64,000 nt of DNA from Thalassorhabdus alkalitolerans (GTDB lineage Bacteria; Bacillota; Bacilli; Bacillales; Marinococcaceae): assembly GCF_042656585.1 (NCBI RefSeq), contig NZ_JBHSPG010000023.1; one strand, written 5' to 3'. Within the stretch, counting starts at the first letter, position 1. Each line of letters starts with the position of its first letter. Below the pieces are notes generated by a model. It was not told the origin of the DNA. It made no database searches and was given only the letters and a program-made list of their open reading frames with translations. Both the position numbers and the translations under genes were made by a program. Below, piece by piece: positions 1 through 8,579 of this stretch.

Positions 1-1
1 G

Positions 2-2110
2 CAGATTATCGATATGAAGGGTCTTATGGGGGATAGTTCTGATAACATCCCTGGTGTTCCCGGGATAGGAGAAAAGACAGCCATTAAATTACTTAAACAA
101 TTCGGCACGATTGAAAAAGTACTTGACTCGATCAATGAAATTTCTGGGAAAAAAATGAAGGAGCGCCTTGAGGAAAATAAAGACCAGGCAATGATGAGCA
201 AAGAGCTGGCTACCATTAATCGTGACTCACCTGTTGATGTGGACCTTTCCACAGTCACATTTGGCGAGTATGATTCAAAGAAGATCACAAGGATCTTTAA
301 AGAACTTGAATTTTCAAGTCTCCTTGAAAGGTTTGATGCCGGAGAAACGGAAGTTCAAGAGGATTTAAAGGATGTTACCTACAGAAGCGTGGAGGAAGTA
401 ACAAAGGACATCCTGGTTTCTCCTTCAGCGTTAGTTGTTGAAGTGCCTCAGGAAAACTACCATCAGGCTGATATATGGGGCATAGCCCTGGTAAATGAAA
501 AAGGACGGTATTTCATTCCTGCAAAGGTAGCCATGGAATCTGAAGTTTTCAGAGAGTGGGCAGCTGATGAGACCGCAGAGAAACTAATGTTTGATACGAA
601 ACGGGCAGTCGTAGCTCTTGGCTGGAAAGGTATTATTCTTGCCGGTGTCAATTTTGACATGTTAATTGCTTCCTATTTAATTGATCCTTCAACTTCCTCA
701 CATGAGCTTGCGGATATCGCTTCTAGATACAAGAAAAAAATTGTCGACCAGGATGATGCTGTTTACGGAAAAGGGGCAAAGCGGGCAGAACCAGAAGAAA
801 ATATTCTGGCAGAGCACCTAGTCCGTAAGGGTGAAACGATATTTACCTTAAAAGAAGAACTTGAGAAAGATCTGAAAGAAAACGAGCAGCATGAGCTTTT
901 TTCAAATCTTGAATTACCTTTGTCGCTCATTCTTGGGAACATGGAAACGACAGGTGTACAAGTTGATGCAGAGCAGCTTGAAAAAATGGGGGCGGAATTA
1001 GATAAAACATTAAAAGAGCTTGAAAAAGAAATTCATGCTCTGGCGGGAACCGAGTTTAATATTAATTCACCGAAACAGCTCGGACCTATCCTTTTTGAAA
1101 AATTGAATCTTCCTCCTATCAAGAAAACAAAAACGGGGTATTCTACGTCAGCTGATGTTTTAGAGAAGCTTCAAGACAGTCATGAGATTATCCCTAAGCT
1201 TCTTCATTACCGTCAGGTTTCTAAATTGAAATCAACGTACGTAGATGGATTGTTAAAGGTTATTCATCCTGAGACAAACAAAATCCATACGACCTTTAAT
1301 CAGGCAATTACCCAAACCGGACGACTAAGCTCAACAGAACCCAACCTGCAAAATATTCCAATTCGTTTAGAAGAAGGCAGAAAGATTCGCAGAGCTTTTG
1401 TCTCATCGGAAGACAATTGGGTCATACTTGCAGCTGACTATTCACAGATTGAACTGAGAGTTTTAGCTCATATGGCAGGTGATAAAGGGTTACTGGAAGC
1501 TTTTCAAAACAACATGGATGTGCATACAAAGACAGCGATGGATGTCTTTCACGTGGAAGAAGACGGGGTTACTGCTGACATGAGAAGAAGTGCCAAAGCG
1601 GTTAATTTTGGAATCGTCTATGGTATCAGCGATTATGGTTTATCTCAAAGCCTTGGTATAACTCGTAAAGAGGCTCAGGAATTCATAGATCGTTATTTAG
1701 AAAGCTATCCCAAAGTGAAGGAATACATGGAAAACAGTAAAGAAGAAGCAAGAGAAAAGGGTTTCGTCACTACTCTTATGCACCGCCGCCGCTATCTCCC
1801 TGATATTACAAGCCGCAATTTCAACCGCAGAAGCTTTGCCGAGCGGACGGCTATGAATACACCAATACAGGGAACGGCTGCTGATATTATTAAGAAAGCA
1901 ATGGTGGACGTAAGTGAGCGAATGGAGCAGGAAAAGGTGAAAAGCCGCCTGCTTTTACAGGTGCACGATGAACTGATTTTTGAAGTGCCGCCTGAAGAAC
2001 TTGAGGTCATGAAAGAGCTTGTTGCAGAAGAAATGGAACAAACTATTTCACTTGATGTGCCATTAAAGGCAGACGTTTCATACGGAGATACCTGGTATGA
2101 TGCAAAATAA
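2..2110 (+). CDS. polA: DNA polymerase I, 3' part (5' end outside window)
   Basis: Repair and Okazaki-fragment polymerase. The reading frame is already open at base 2, so about the first fifth of the protein is missing; 702 residues are visible against roughly 880 in B. subtilis PolA. The visible start holds the helix-hairpin-helix end of the 5' nuclease domain (GDSSDNIPGVPGIGEKTA). The middle is the 3'-5' exonuclease-like domain, where the usual DxE metal motif is replaced by VVEVPQENYHQA, so proofreading is probably lost, as known for Bacillus Pol I. The C-terminal polymerase domain has motif A (DYSQIELRVLAHMAGD), motif B (RRSAKAVNFGIVYGIS) and motif C (QVHDELIFE). mutM follows after 12 bases, suggesting co-transcription of two repair genes. 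Confidence 0.97.
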   Translation, partial: QIIDMKGLMGDSSDNIPGVPGIGEKTAIKLLKQFGTIEKVLDSINEISGKKMKERLEENKDQAMMSKELATINRDSPVDVDLSTVTFGEYDSKKITRIFKELEFSSLLERFDAGETEVQEDLKDVTYRSVEEVTKDILVSPSALVVEVPQENYHQADIWGIALVNEKGRYFIPAKVAMESEVFREWAADETAEKLMFDTKRAVVALGWKGIILAGVNFDMLIASYLIDPSTSSHELADIASRYKKKIVDQDDAVYGKGAKRAEPEENILAEHLVRKGETIFTLKEELEKDLKENEQHELFSNLELPLSLILGNMETTGVQVDAEQLEKMGAELDKTLKELEKEIHALAGTEFNINSPKQLGPILFEKLNLPPIKKTKTGYSTSADVLEKLQDSHEIIPKLLHYRQVSKLKSTYVDGLLKVIHPETNKIHTTFNQAITQTGRLSSTEPNLQNIPIRLEEGRKIRRAFVSSEDNWVILAADYSQIELRVLAHMAGDKGLLEAFQNNMDVHTKTAMDVFHVEEDGVTADMRRSAKAVNFGIVYGISDYGLSQSLGITRKEAQEFIDRYLESYPKVKEYMENSKEEAREKGFVTTLMHRRRYLPDITSRNFNRRSFAERTAMNTPIQGTAADIIKKAMVDVSERMEQEKVKSRLLLQVHDELIFEVPPEELEVMKELVAEEMEQTISLDVPLKADVSYGDTWYDAK

Positions 2111-2122
2111 GGAGAGAGATAC

Positions 2123-2950
2123 ATGCCTGAACTTCCTGAGGTAGAAACAGTAAAAGAAACGCTCACCCAGCTTATCAAAGGGAAAGAAATCAAAGAGGTT
2201 ACAATAACCTGGCCAAAAATTATAAAAAGACCCGATGATCAGGAAGCTTTTCGGACTCTTATTCATGGGCAAACAATTCATGAAATTACAAGACGAGGTA
2301 AGTTCTTAAAATTTCATCTGGACGATCTCGTTCTTGTTTCCCACCTTCGAATGGAAGGCCGCTACGAAATGTCTGATGGACAAGAAGCAGATAAACATAC
2401 ACATGTGCGCTTTTTATTTACCGATGGAACTGAGCTCAGATACAGGGATGTACGTAAATTCGGAACCATGCATCTTTTCGAAAAAGGGACGGAAGAGACC
2501 GCTCTTCCCCTTGCGCAGCTCGGTCCTGAACCTCTAACGCCGGAATTTACGCCTGAGGTATTGAAAAGAGCATTTGAAAAAACGACTCGAAATGTTAAAG
2601 CGGTCCTTCTTGATCAAAAAGCAGTAGCCGGACTTGGAAATATTTATGTGGATGAAGCCTTATTTAAAGCCGGAATCAGACCTAATGCCAAAGCAAGCAC
2701 CTTACATCATGAGGAGTTAGTAAGACTTCATCAAACCATTGTGGAAACACTTCAGGAAGCTGTCGATAAGGGTGGAAGCTCCGTTCGCTCATATGTAAAC
2801 AGCAAAGGTGACATGGGCATGTTTCAGCTTCATCTTTATGTATATGGGAGGCAAGGGGAAGAGTGCAGAAACTGTATGACTCCAATCGAAAAGCTGGTTG
2901 TAGCTGGCAGAGGCACTCATTTTTGCCCTGGATGCCAGCCAGAAAAATAA
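2123..2950 (+). CDS. mutM: Formamidopyrimidine-DNA glycosylase
   Basis: Base-excision repair enzyme that removes 8-oxoguanine and formamidopyrimidines and nicks the abasic site. The 275-residue product begins MPELPEVETV, giving the N-terminal proline nucleophile and the catalytic Glu of the Fpg family. The C-terminus has the zinc finger with CRNC and CPGC pairs around residues 247-270, preceded by the helix-two-turn-helix segment VAGLGNIYVDEALF. Length is normal for the family. The start follows GGAGAG and lies 12 bases after polA. The polA-mutM-ytaF-coaE order is the usual Bacillus one. Confidence 0.97.
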   Translation: MPELPEVETVKETLTQLIKGKEIKEVTITWPKIIKRPDDQEAFRTLIHGQTIHEITRRGKFLKFHLDDLVLVSHLRMEGRYEMSDGQEADKHTHVRFLFTDGTELRYRDVRKFGTMHLFEKGTEETALPLAQLGPEPLTPEFTPEVLKRAFEKTTRNVKAVLLDQKAVAGLGNIYVDEALFKAGIRPNAKASTLHHEELVRLHQTIVETLQEAVDKGGSSVRSYVNSKGDMGMFQLHLYVYGRQGEECRNCMTPIEKLVVAGRGTHFCPGCQPEK

Positions 2951-3052
2951 ATGTTGAAAATAGGAAGGGACTTTTGTCTGCCGATGAACATCGGATAGGC
3001 TCCTGCCATATACTTATCGTAAAGTATGCGATGGAGAGAGGAGCTTATCTGT

Positions 3053-3703
3053 ATGGCAGAAGTCCTTTCATTGTTGGTGCTTGCCTTCGCCGTAAGTTTA
3101 GACAGCTTTGGAGTAGGGTTAACCTATGGGTTGAGAAAAATGAAGCTTCCATTAAAGGCTCTCATTTTTATCGCCGGATGTTCAGCAGTATCAGTGCTTA
3201 TAGCCTCAGGATTTGGCAGTATCATTCAGCGCTATGTATCATCAGGCTTTGCTGAATCTGTCGGAGGCATAATATTGATCTTGATTGGCCTCTGGGCAAT
3301 TTATCAAGTACTTAAACCATCAGAAGGGAAAGAAGAGCAACAGAAGACAGGAAAAGACAAAGATGGGTTTTTCATAAATTTTGAAATTAAGTGGCTGGGA
3401 CTTGTAATCAGCATACTTAAAAAGCCTACAGCTGCAGATGTGGATGGATCAGGGACTATCAGCCTCCGTGAAGCATTTTTATTAGGAATCGCTTTATCAC
3501 TGGATGCGTTTGGAGCAGGGATTGGAGCCTCTTTAATTGGAATCAGCCCTATTTTTCTTGCTGGAACTGTAGCTTTTATGTGTGCCTTTTTTGTAACACT
3601 TGGTATGAAAGGCGGTTACAGGCTGTCCGGAGTAAACTGGGTGAAAAGCATGTCTTTTCTTCCCGGAGTGCTGTTGATTGTGCTTGGTGTATTAAACTTG
3701 TAA
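3053..3703 (+). CDS. ytaF: Sporulation-associated membrane protein YtaF
   Basis: A 216-residue polytopic membrane protein resembling the MntP/YtaF family of small cation-exporter-like proteins; YtaF is annotated as a putative sporulation protein in Bacillus. Two internally similar halves begin LAFAVSLDSFGVG (residues 7-19) and GIALSLDAFGAGIG (about residues 148-161), with conserved Asp in the membrane. The halves are joined by a charged loop (KPSEGKEEQQKTGKDKDG). I chose the ATG at 3053 over the upstream ATG at 3026 because GGAGAGAGGAG sits at the right distance before it. It lies between mutM and coaE as in B. subtilis. Transport activity is inferred from family likeness only. Confidence 0.88.
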   Translation: MAEVLSLLVLAFAVSLDSFGVGLTYGLRKMKLPLKALIFIAGCSAVSVLIASGFGSIIQRYVSSGFAESVGGIILILIGLWAIYQVLKPSEGKEEQQKTGKDKDGFFINFEIKWLGLVISILKKPTAADVDGSGTISLREAFLLGIALSLDAFGAGIGASLIGISPIFLAGTVAFMCAFFVTLGMKGGYRLSGVNWVKSMSFLPGVLLIVLGVLNL

Positions 3704-3785
3704 CAGGACTTTCTTTCCATTGCGGCTAGAGAGTCTCCTTTACATAAATTGTACTAACCGTTCACAAAGAAAGGGGGGAGTTCAT

Positions 3786-4388
3786 GTGATTATAGGATTA
3801 ACAGGCGGAATTGCAAGCGGTAAAAGCTTTGTTGCTGGTTTGATGGAAGAATGGGGACTTCCGGTTGTCGATGCTGATAAAATAGCAAGGGAAGTAGCCG
3901 AGCCGGGAGAGCAGGCTTATGAACAAATTATAGAAGCCTTTGGCTCTAATATTTTAAACGTTGACGGAACTATCAATCGCAAATCCCTTGGTAAATTAAT
4001 TTTTGAAGATGATAAACGCCGGGAGATTTTAAATCAAATTATGCATCCGGCCATCCGTTCTAAAATGATTGAAGAGAAAGAGAAACTCCAGGATAAAGGA
4101 CATGAGCATATTGTATTTGACCTTCCGCTTCTAATTGAAAACCAGCTTCAATTCATGGTGGATAAAGTGCTCCTTGTATATGTGGAAGATGATATTCAGC
4201 TTGCACGTTTAATGGAGAGAGATCAATCAAGTGAAGAAGATGCGCTTAATCGAATACGGTCGCAAATGCCTTTAATTAAAAAAAGAGAATTTGCCGATAA
4301 AGTGATTGATAATGGCGGTTCAAGAGAAGATACTAAAAAACAGTTGAAGAATGTATTATGGAATTGGAAACTCCCTATAGCTGACTAG
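3786..4388 (+). CDS. coaE: Dephospho-CoA kinase
   Basis: Last step of coenzyme A synthesis: phosphorylates the 3' hydroxyl of the ribose of dephospho-CoA using ATP. The protein opens with the P-loop GLTGGIASGKS at residues 4-14, followed by the conserved DADKIARE and the lid-region DLPLLIEN. Starting at GTG 3786, five bases after AAGGGGGGAG, gives 200 residues, the family's normal length. An ATG at 3720 would add 22 residues with no family match and is rejected. A strong terminator follows at once. Confidence 0.95.
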   Translation: MIIGLTGGIASGKSFVAGLMEEWGLPVVDADKIAREVAEPGEQAYEQIIEAFGSNILNVDGTINRKSLGKLIFEDDKRREILNQIMHPAIRSKMIEEKEKLQDKGHEHIVFDLPLLIENQLQFMVDKVLLVYVEDDIQLARLMERDQSSEEDALNRIRSQMPLIKKREFADKVIDNGGSREDTKKQLKNVLWNWKLPIAD

Positions 4389-4440
4389 AAAAAAGCTTTA
4401 AATTCTAAGGTTATCCCTTGGTTTTTAAAGCTTTTTTTGT
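4389..4440 (+). terminator. Rho-independent terminator after coaE
   Basis: AAAAAAGCTTTAAA and TTTAAAGCTTTTTTT form a long stem around a 21-base loop and end in a T run. It closes the polA-mutM-ytaF-coaE unit. Confidence 0.85.
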
Positions 4441-4563
4441 TTCTCGTACATCCTATAGAAAGAAAAGACTAAAAGAGGAGTTTCTTTACATATCTCGCTT
4501 CAGAAAAAATGGTCATCTTTATTGTACCGTTTTCATAAAAACTATAGTACGATGAAACCTCTT

Positions 4564-4574
4564 TGTGTTATACT
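4564..4574 (+). promoter_or_regulatory. CcpN box 1 (gapB)
   Basis: TGTGTTATACT fits the published CcpN consensus TRTGHYATAYW at all 11 positions. It overlaps a TATACT hexamer at 4569-4574 that could serve as the -10 of gapB. A second box in inverted orientation lies 21 bases downstream. Confidence 0.75.
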
Positions 4575-4595
4575 AATTTTAACAAAAGGTTATTT

Positions 4596-4606
4596 AGTAT
4601 ATCACA
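4596..4606 (-). promoter_or_regulatory. CcpN box 2 (gapB), inverted
   Basis: AGTATATCACA is the exact reverse-complement form of TRTGHYATAYW. With box 1 it forms a head-to-head pair 23 bases upstream of the gapB start codon. CcpN represses gluconeogenic genes on glucose in B. subtilis. Confidence 0.72.
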
Positions 4607-4628
4607 AATAACAGAGGAGGCTTCCTTT

Positions 4629-5657
4629 ATGACGGTTAAGGTAGCAGTAAATGGGTTTGGAAGAATTGGAAGAATGGTTTTTAGAAAAGCAATCCTTGAT
4701 GACAAATTAGATATGGTGGCCATTAACGCAAGTTATCCTGCGGAAACATTAGCCCACCTTTTAAAATATGATACGATTCACGGCGTTTTTAATGCGGAGG
4801 TAATTGCGAAAGACGATAAATTATTTATAAACGGAAAAGAAATTGTACTTCTTCAAAAGCGTGATCCAAAAGAGCTTCCTTGGAAGGAGCTTGGTGTGGA
4901 TATCGTTATTGAAGCAACCGGGAAGTTCAAGTCAAAAGAAACAGCTGGGCTTCATATTGAAGCAGGAGCAAAAAAAGTCATTATTACAGCCCCTGGAAAA
5001 AATGAAGATGTAACGATCGTAATGGGTGTAAACGAAGAAGACTATAACCCTGAAAAACATGATGTTGTGTCCAATGCATCCTGCACGACTAACTGCCTGG
5101 CACCTGTCGTAAAAGTACTGGAAAAACAATTTGGAATTGAAACAGGAATGATGACTACCGTACATTCTTATACAAATGACCAAAAGAACATTGATAATCC
5201 TCACAAGGATTTAAGAAGAGCAAGAGCCTGCGGCCAGTCAATCATCCCTACTTCTACAGGGGCTGCTAAAGCACTTTCTAAAGTCCTTCCTGAACTTGAA
5301 GGGAAAATGAATGGCATGGCTTTAAGAGTCCCGACTCCTAACGTCTCTCTTGTTGACTTAGTTGTCGACTTGAAAAAGAATGTAACAGTCGAAGAGGTAA
5401 ACAAGGCATTTGAAACAGCTGCAAACGGTGAATTGAAAGGAATACTCGCTTTCAACAATGATCCTCTTGTTTCTGTTGATTATAATGGAAATGAAAACTC
5501 CTCCATTATCGATGGCCTGTCTACAATGGTAATGAATGACAAACAAGTAAAGGTGCTTGCATGGTATGACAATGAGTGGGGATATTCCTGCCGGGTTGTT
5601 GATCTAGTGAATCATGTAGCGAACGGAATTAATAAAACATCACCGGTTGGGGCATAA
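4629..5657 (+). CDS. gapB: NADP-preferring (gluconeogenic) glyceraldehyde-3-phosphate dehydrogenase
   Basis: Interconverts glyceraldehyde-3-phosphate and 1,3-bisphosphoglycerate; GapB-type enzymes work in the gluconeogenic direction with NADP. The 342-residue product has the Rossmann motif NGFGRIGR at residues 8-15 and the catalytic SNASCTTNC with Cys152. The segment after the second strand is AINASYP rather than the NDLT-type sequence of NAD-specific GapA, so it lacks the aspartate that excludes NADP. Synteny (coaE upstream, speD downstream) and two CcpN boxes upstream agree with gapB rather than gapA. The start at ATG 4629 follows GAGGAGG; a further upstream in-frame ATG at 4563 lies inside the promoter and is rejected. 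Confidence 0.95.
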   Translation: MTVKVAVNGFGRIGRMVFRKAILDDKLDMVAINASYPAETLAHLLKYDTIHGVFNAEVIAKDDKLFINGKEIVLLQKRDPKELPWKELGVDIVIEATGKFKSKETAGLHIEAGAKKVIITAPGKNEDVTIVMGVNEEDYNPEKHDVVSNASCTTNCLAPVVKVLEKQFGIETGMMTTVHSYTNDQKNIDNPHKDLRRARACGQSIIPTSTGAAKALSKVLPELEGKMNGMALRVPTPNVSLVDLVVDLKKNVTVEEVNKAFETAANGELKGILAFNNDPLVSVDYNGNENSSIIDGLSTMVMNDKQVKVLAWYDNEWGYSCRVVDLVNHVANGINKTSPVGA

Positions 5658-5665
5658 ATATACAA

Positions 5666-5694
5666 AGAGCATCAGGAAGCCTGGTGCTCTTTTG
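5666..5694 (+). terminator. Rho-independent terminator after gapB
   Basis: AGAGCATCAGG and CCTGGTGCTCT pair (one G-T) around an AAG loop, followed by TTTT. Confidence 0.85.
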
Positions 5695-5788
5695 CTGATT
5701 TTCTGCATAATCATCCATTATAAGAAAATGAAGTAAAACGTAAGAATAAGGAGAAATTTAAAGATAATATAAAAATATCATTACGTTA

Positions 5789-5817
5789 TTGCAAAAATTG
5801 AGTAAAGGAAGTATACT
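5789..5817 (+). promoter_or_regulatory. Sigma-A promoter of speD
   Basis: TTGCAA at 5789-5794 and TATACT at 5812-5817, spacing 17. Predicted transcript start is near 5824, leaving a leader of about 140 bases before speD. Confidence 0.8.
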
Positions 5818-5823
5818 AAATTT

Positions 5824-5964
5824 CGTGAACTTCGACTAAGCTGTATAAGGAACTGTTGTTACTGAAAGGGTTAGGGCCTCTGAGAACTAACTTTCCCCCG
5901 TAGTAACGATTTCCTCCATGCTTGAGTATGCATGAAGTATTTTTAAATGAGGGGGATGCCGCTT
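5824..5964 (+). ncRNA. Structured 5' leader of speD, class not recognised
   Basis: The leader can fold into one long stem: GTTACT (5858-5863) with AGTAAC (5902-5907), GAAAG (5864-5868) with CTTTC (5891-5895), TTAG (5871-5874) with CTAA (5887-5890), and a purine-rich loop. A second small hairpin CATGC/GCATG (5917-5934) is followed by TATTTTT just before the speD ribosome-binding site. I do not recognise it as a T-box or one of the SAM riboswitch classes. A regulatory role is inference. Confidence 0.45.
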
Positions 5965-6348
5965 ATGGATACAATGGGAAGACATGTCATTGCGGAACTT
6001 TGGGGTTGCAGTATTGAGAAATTAAACGACTTAAATTATATTGAACAGGTCTTTGTAGATGCAGCTTTACGGGCAGGTGCAGAAGTAAGAGAAGTGGCTT
6101 TTCATAAATTTGCTCCACACGGTGTGAGCGGGGTGGTAATTATTTCTGAATCCCATCTTACAATACACAGCTTTCCAGAACATGGGTATGCAAGCATTGA
6201 TGTATACACATGTGGAGATCGCATCGATCCAAATGTGGCTTCCAATTATATTTCTGAAGCGCTCGGTGCAGAGACTCAAGAAGTAGTAGAAGTCCCAAGA
6301 GGAATGGGACCTGTACAAGTAAAGAAGCCAATCGCAAAAGTATTATAA
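5965..6348 (+). CDS. speD: S-adenosylmethionine decarboxylase proenzyme
   Basis: Makes decarboxylated SAM, the aminopropyl donor for spermidine. The proenzyme cleaves itself between Glu62 and Ser63 (SESHLTIHS), turning the serine into the pyruvoyl cofactor; both residues are present. His68 and the FPEHGYASIDVYTCGD segment with the catalytic Cys are also conserved. Length is 127 residues, near the 126 of B. subtilis SpeD. I chose ATG 5965, which follows GAGGGGG, over the in-frame ATG at 5947. The gene is monocistronic: own promoter, long structured leader, terminator directly behind it. Confidence 0.95.
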   Translation: MDTMGRHVIAELWGCSIEKLNDLNYIEQVFVDAALRAGAEVREVAFHKFAPHGVSGVVIISESHLTIHSFPEHGYASIDVYTCGDRIDPNVASNYISEALGAETQEVVEVPRGMGPVQVKKPIAKVL

Positions 6349-6351
6349 ATT

Positions 6352-6380
6352 AAAAGGGGTGCCTTCGTGGCACCCTTTTT
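6352..6380 (+). terminator. Rho-independent terminator after speD
   Basis: AAAGGGGTGCC, TTCG tetraloop region and GGCACCCTTTTT form a stable stem with a T tail, beginning three bases after the stop codon. Confidence 0.9.
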
Positions 6381-6503
6381 CATATTTTTCCTTACATATG
6401 AAAAAGTTGTCTAACTGCAATAGAAAATGGTTGTGTTTGCTTCCTTTCCAAACCTCTTGTATGAATGATATGATAGTATGAAGAGAAATGGAGAAGAAGG
6501 TCA

Positions 6504-6520
6504 CCTGGGTAGCACCCAGG
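6504..6520 (+). other. Hairpin just upstream of nrdR
   Basis: CCTGGGT-AGC-ACCCAGG is a perfect 7-bp stem with a 3-base loop, ending about nine bases before the GGAG of nrdR. It could affect translation initiation; no family was recognised. Confidence 0.4.
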
Positions 6521-6540
6521 GTCAAACTGGAGATGATGTT

Positions 6541-7008
6541 ATGCTTTGTCCAGCATGCCATTCAAACGCAACCAGAGTGTTGGACTCAAGGCCAAGCAAT
6601 GAAGGCCGTTCAATTCGCCGCCGAAGAGAATGTGAATCCTGCCACTACCGTTTTACGACTTTTGAAGTGGTTGAAGAACTTCCCTTGATCGTAGTCAAAA
6701 AAGGCGGGGAAAGAGAAGAGTTCAGCAGGGAAAAGATTCTTCGCGGGTTGATAAGAGCCTGTGAGAAGCGTCCGGTTGCGCTTGAAACATTGGAAGAAAT
6801 AGTAAATGACGTAGAGAAACAATTACGAGGAGACGGAAAATCAGAAGTGATGAGTGAAGAAATTGGAGAGCTGGTTATGGAAAGACTGGCTTCAGTGGAC
6901 GATGTCGCTTATGTAAGGTTTGCTTCTGTGTACCGTCAATTTAAAGATATTAATGTATTTATTAATGAACTTAAGGAATTAATTAACAAGGATGAAAAAA
7001 AAGAGTAA
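6541..7008 (+). CDS. nrdR: Transcriptional repressor NrdR
   Basis: Repressor of ribonucleotide reductase genes that senses dATP/ATP. The 155-residue protein has the N-terminal zinc ribbon (CPAC at residues 3-6, CESC near 31-34) with the basic segment RSIRRRRECE, followed by an ATP-cone domain beginning VVKKGGEREEFSREKILRGL. The start MLCPAC matches the family start MKCPxC. An in-frame upstream ATG at 6478 would add 21 residues that include a hairpin region and is rejected. It sits between speD and dnaB as in B. subtilis. Confidence 0.95.
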   Translation: MLCPACHSNATRVLDSRPSNEGRSIRRRRECESCHYRFTTFEVVEELPLIVVKKGGEREEFSREKILRGLIRACEKRPVALETLEEIVNDVEKQLRGDGKSEVMSEEIGELVMERLASVDDVAYVRFASVYRQFKDINVFINELKELINKDEKKE

Positions 7009-7014
7009 GACGAC

Positions 7015-7049
7015 GGAGCTTAGGGCGCACCGCTTTAGCTCCTTTTTTT
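7015..7049 (+). terminator. Rho-independent terminator between nrdR and dnaB
   Basis: GGAGCT at 7015-7020 pairs with AGCTCC at 7037-7042, followed by seven T. Confidence 0.75.
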
Positions 7050-7130
7050 GTATGTCATACTTTTTCATAGATGCAATAATAAATTTATATAACAAGCTTT
7101 CAGTGAAAGGAATAAATAAGGGGGAGGAAC

Positions 7131-8579
7131 ATGAGCTGGCATTGGAAAGAGCTACTTCCTATCGACCGCTATTGTGTCCGAACAGATGAAAAGCCATGCG
7201 AAGGAGATCAAAAAGTATTAAGTCTTTTATATCAGCCTTTAATCGGTTCCATGGCAGTAAGTCTGTACATGACACTTGCGAGCAAACTGGAGAAAGATTC
7301 CTACTGGAGCGATGAGTCAAACCATCAAGAGCTGATGCTGGTAATGGGAGCCGCGTTAAACCAGATATTTGAGGAAAGGCGAAAACTGGAAGGGATAGGT
7401 TTGCTCCGAACCTATAAGCAAGCTGAAGAAGGTTCATCACTGTTTATCTATGAGCTGCAGGCTCCAATGTCTCCCAAGCAATTTTTTCAAAATGACGTGC
7501 TTAGTGTTTTCCTTTACAATAGATTAGGAAAAGAGAAGTACCGAAAGACGAGAGACCGTTTTATGTTAGATACGATAGATGAATCCTCGTGCACGGAAAT
7601 TACGTCTTCTTTTAACGAAGTATTTGCATCCTTGCATCATTCAGAAATGGTATTGCAAAATCAGGAAGCACAAGAAATGATCATGGCAGAAGAAAAGGGA
7701 AAAGGCTTTGCTCAGCGCCCGTCAGGAAAGGATCCATTTCTGGATCAAAGCAGCTTTGACTTTGAGCTTCTTAAAGCAGACTTGCCGGCATTTATCAAGA
7801 CAGAAGACATACTCAGTGAAGAAGCCAAAGATGCGATTGCCCGTCTGGCTTTTGTATATCGGCTTGGTCCCTTAGAGATGAGCAAGCTGATTCAACAGTC
7901 TCTTGTTGGCGGGGAAACGTTGGAAATTAGTGAACTAAGGAAGAAGGTTCAGGACTGGTATCGTTTTGAGTATGGTCCTGAGCCGCCTGCTTTAGCATAT
8001 CGAACCCATCCTGCCAAACATCGAATAATGGAAGAAAAAGAGCCTGTAACAGAGGAAGAAAAGATGATTCACTTTTATGAATCGACTTCTCCGGTGATGC
8101 TCCTTGAAAGCATATCAGACGGGGCAAAGGTGCCCCTTGCTGATATTAAAATTGTAGAATCATTAATCCTGGAGTACCGCCTGCAGCCTGGTGTGGTAAA
8201 TGTCCTTATTGATTATGTAATGAAAACAAACAATATGAAGCTTAACAAAACCTTAATCCAAAAGATAGCAGGTCACTGGTCGCGTAAGCAATTAAACACG
8301 GTGAAAGAGGCCATGAACCTGGCTAAGGAAGAAAACAAATCGAAAAAAGCGTTAGCTGAAAAAGCAAACACAAAGCAAGGTGCTGCCTCAGGAAACAGTC
8401 GTCCTTATCGTCCGCAAGTTCGTAAAGACAAACTGCCTAAATGGCTGACGGAGGAGCAAGAATCCAAGGAAAAGGTTTCGACAGATTCTGGTCGAAAAGA
8501 AATGGAAATCGAAAAGCAGCGTTTTGAAGAGATGATGAGAAAAAGGCATGAGAACCGTAAGAATAGAGGTGAATCATAA
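7131..8579 (+). CDS. dnaB: Replication initiation and membrane attachment protein DnaB
   Basis: Helicase-loading protein of low-GC Gram-positives (not the E. coli DnaB helicase). It acts with DnaD and DnaI to load the DnaC helicase at oriC and restart sites and links the origin to the membrane. The 482-residue product begins MSWHWKELLPIDRY, has the N-terminal tetramer-type winged-helix region and the C-terminal DnaB/DnaD (DDBH2) segment around VVNVLIDYVMKTNNMKLN (near residues 350-370), followed by a charged tail. The start follows GGGGGAGGAAC. It overlaps dnaI by one base, so the two are translationally coupled. Confidence 0.95.
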   Translation: MSWHWKELLPIDRYCVRTDEKPCEGDQKVLSLLYQPLIGSMAVSLYMTLASKLEKDSYWSDESNHQELMLVMGAALNQIFEERRKLEGIGLLRTYKQAEEGSSLFIYELQAPMSPKQFFQNDVLSVFLYNRLGKEKYRKTRDRFMLDTIDESSCTEITSSFNEVFASLHHSEMVLQNQEAQEMIMAEEKGKGFAQRPSGKDPFLDQSSFDFELLKADLPAFIKTEDILSEEAKDAIARLAFVYRLGPLEMSKLIQQSLVGGETLEISELRKKVQDWYRFEYGPEPPALAYRTHPAKHRIMEEKEPVTEEEKMIHFYESTSPVMLLESISDGAKVPLADIKIVESLILEYRLQPGVVNVLIDYVMKTNNMKLNKTLIQKIAGHWSRKQLNTVKEAMNLAKEENKSKKALAEKANTKQGAASGNSRPYRPQVRKDKLPKWLTEEQESKEKVSTDSGRKEMEIEKQRFEEMMRKRHENRKNRGES

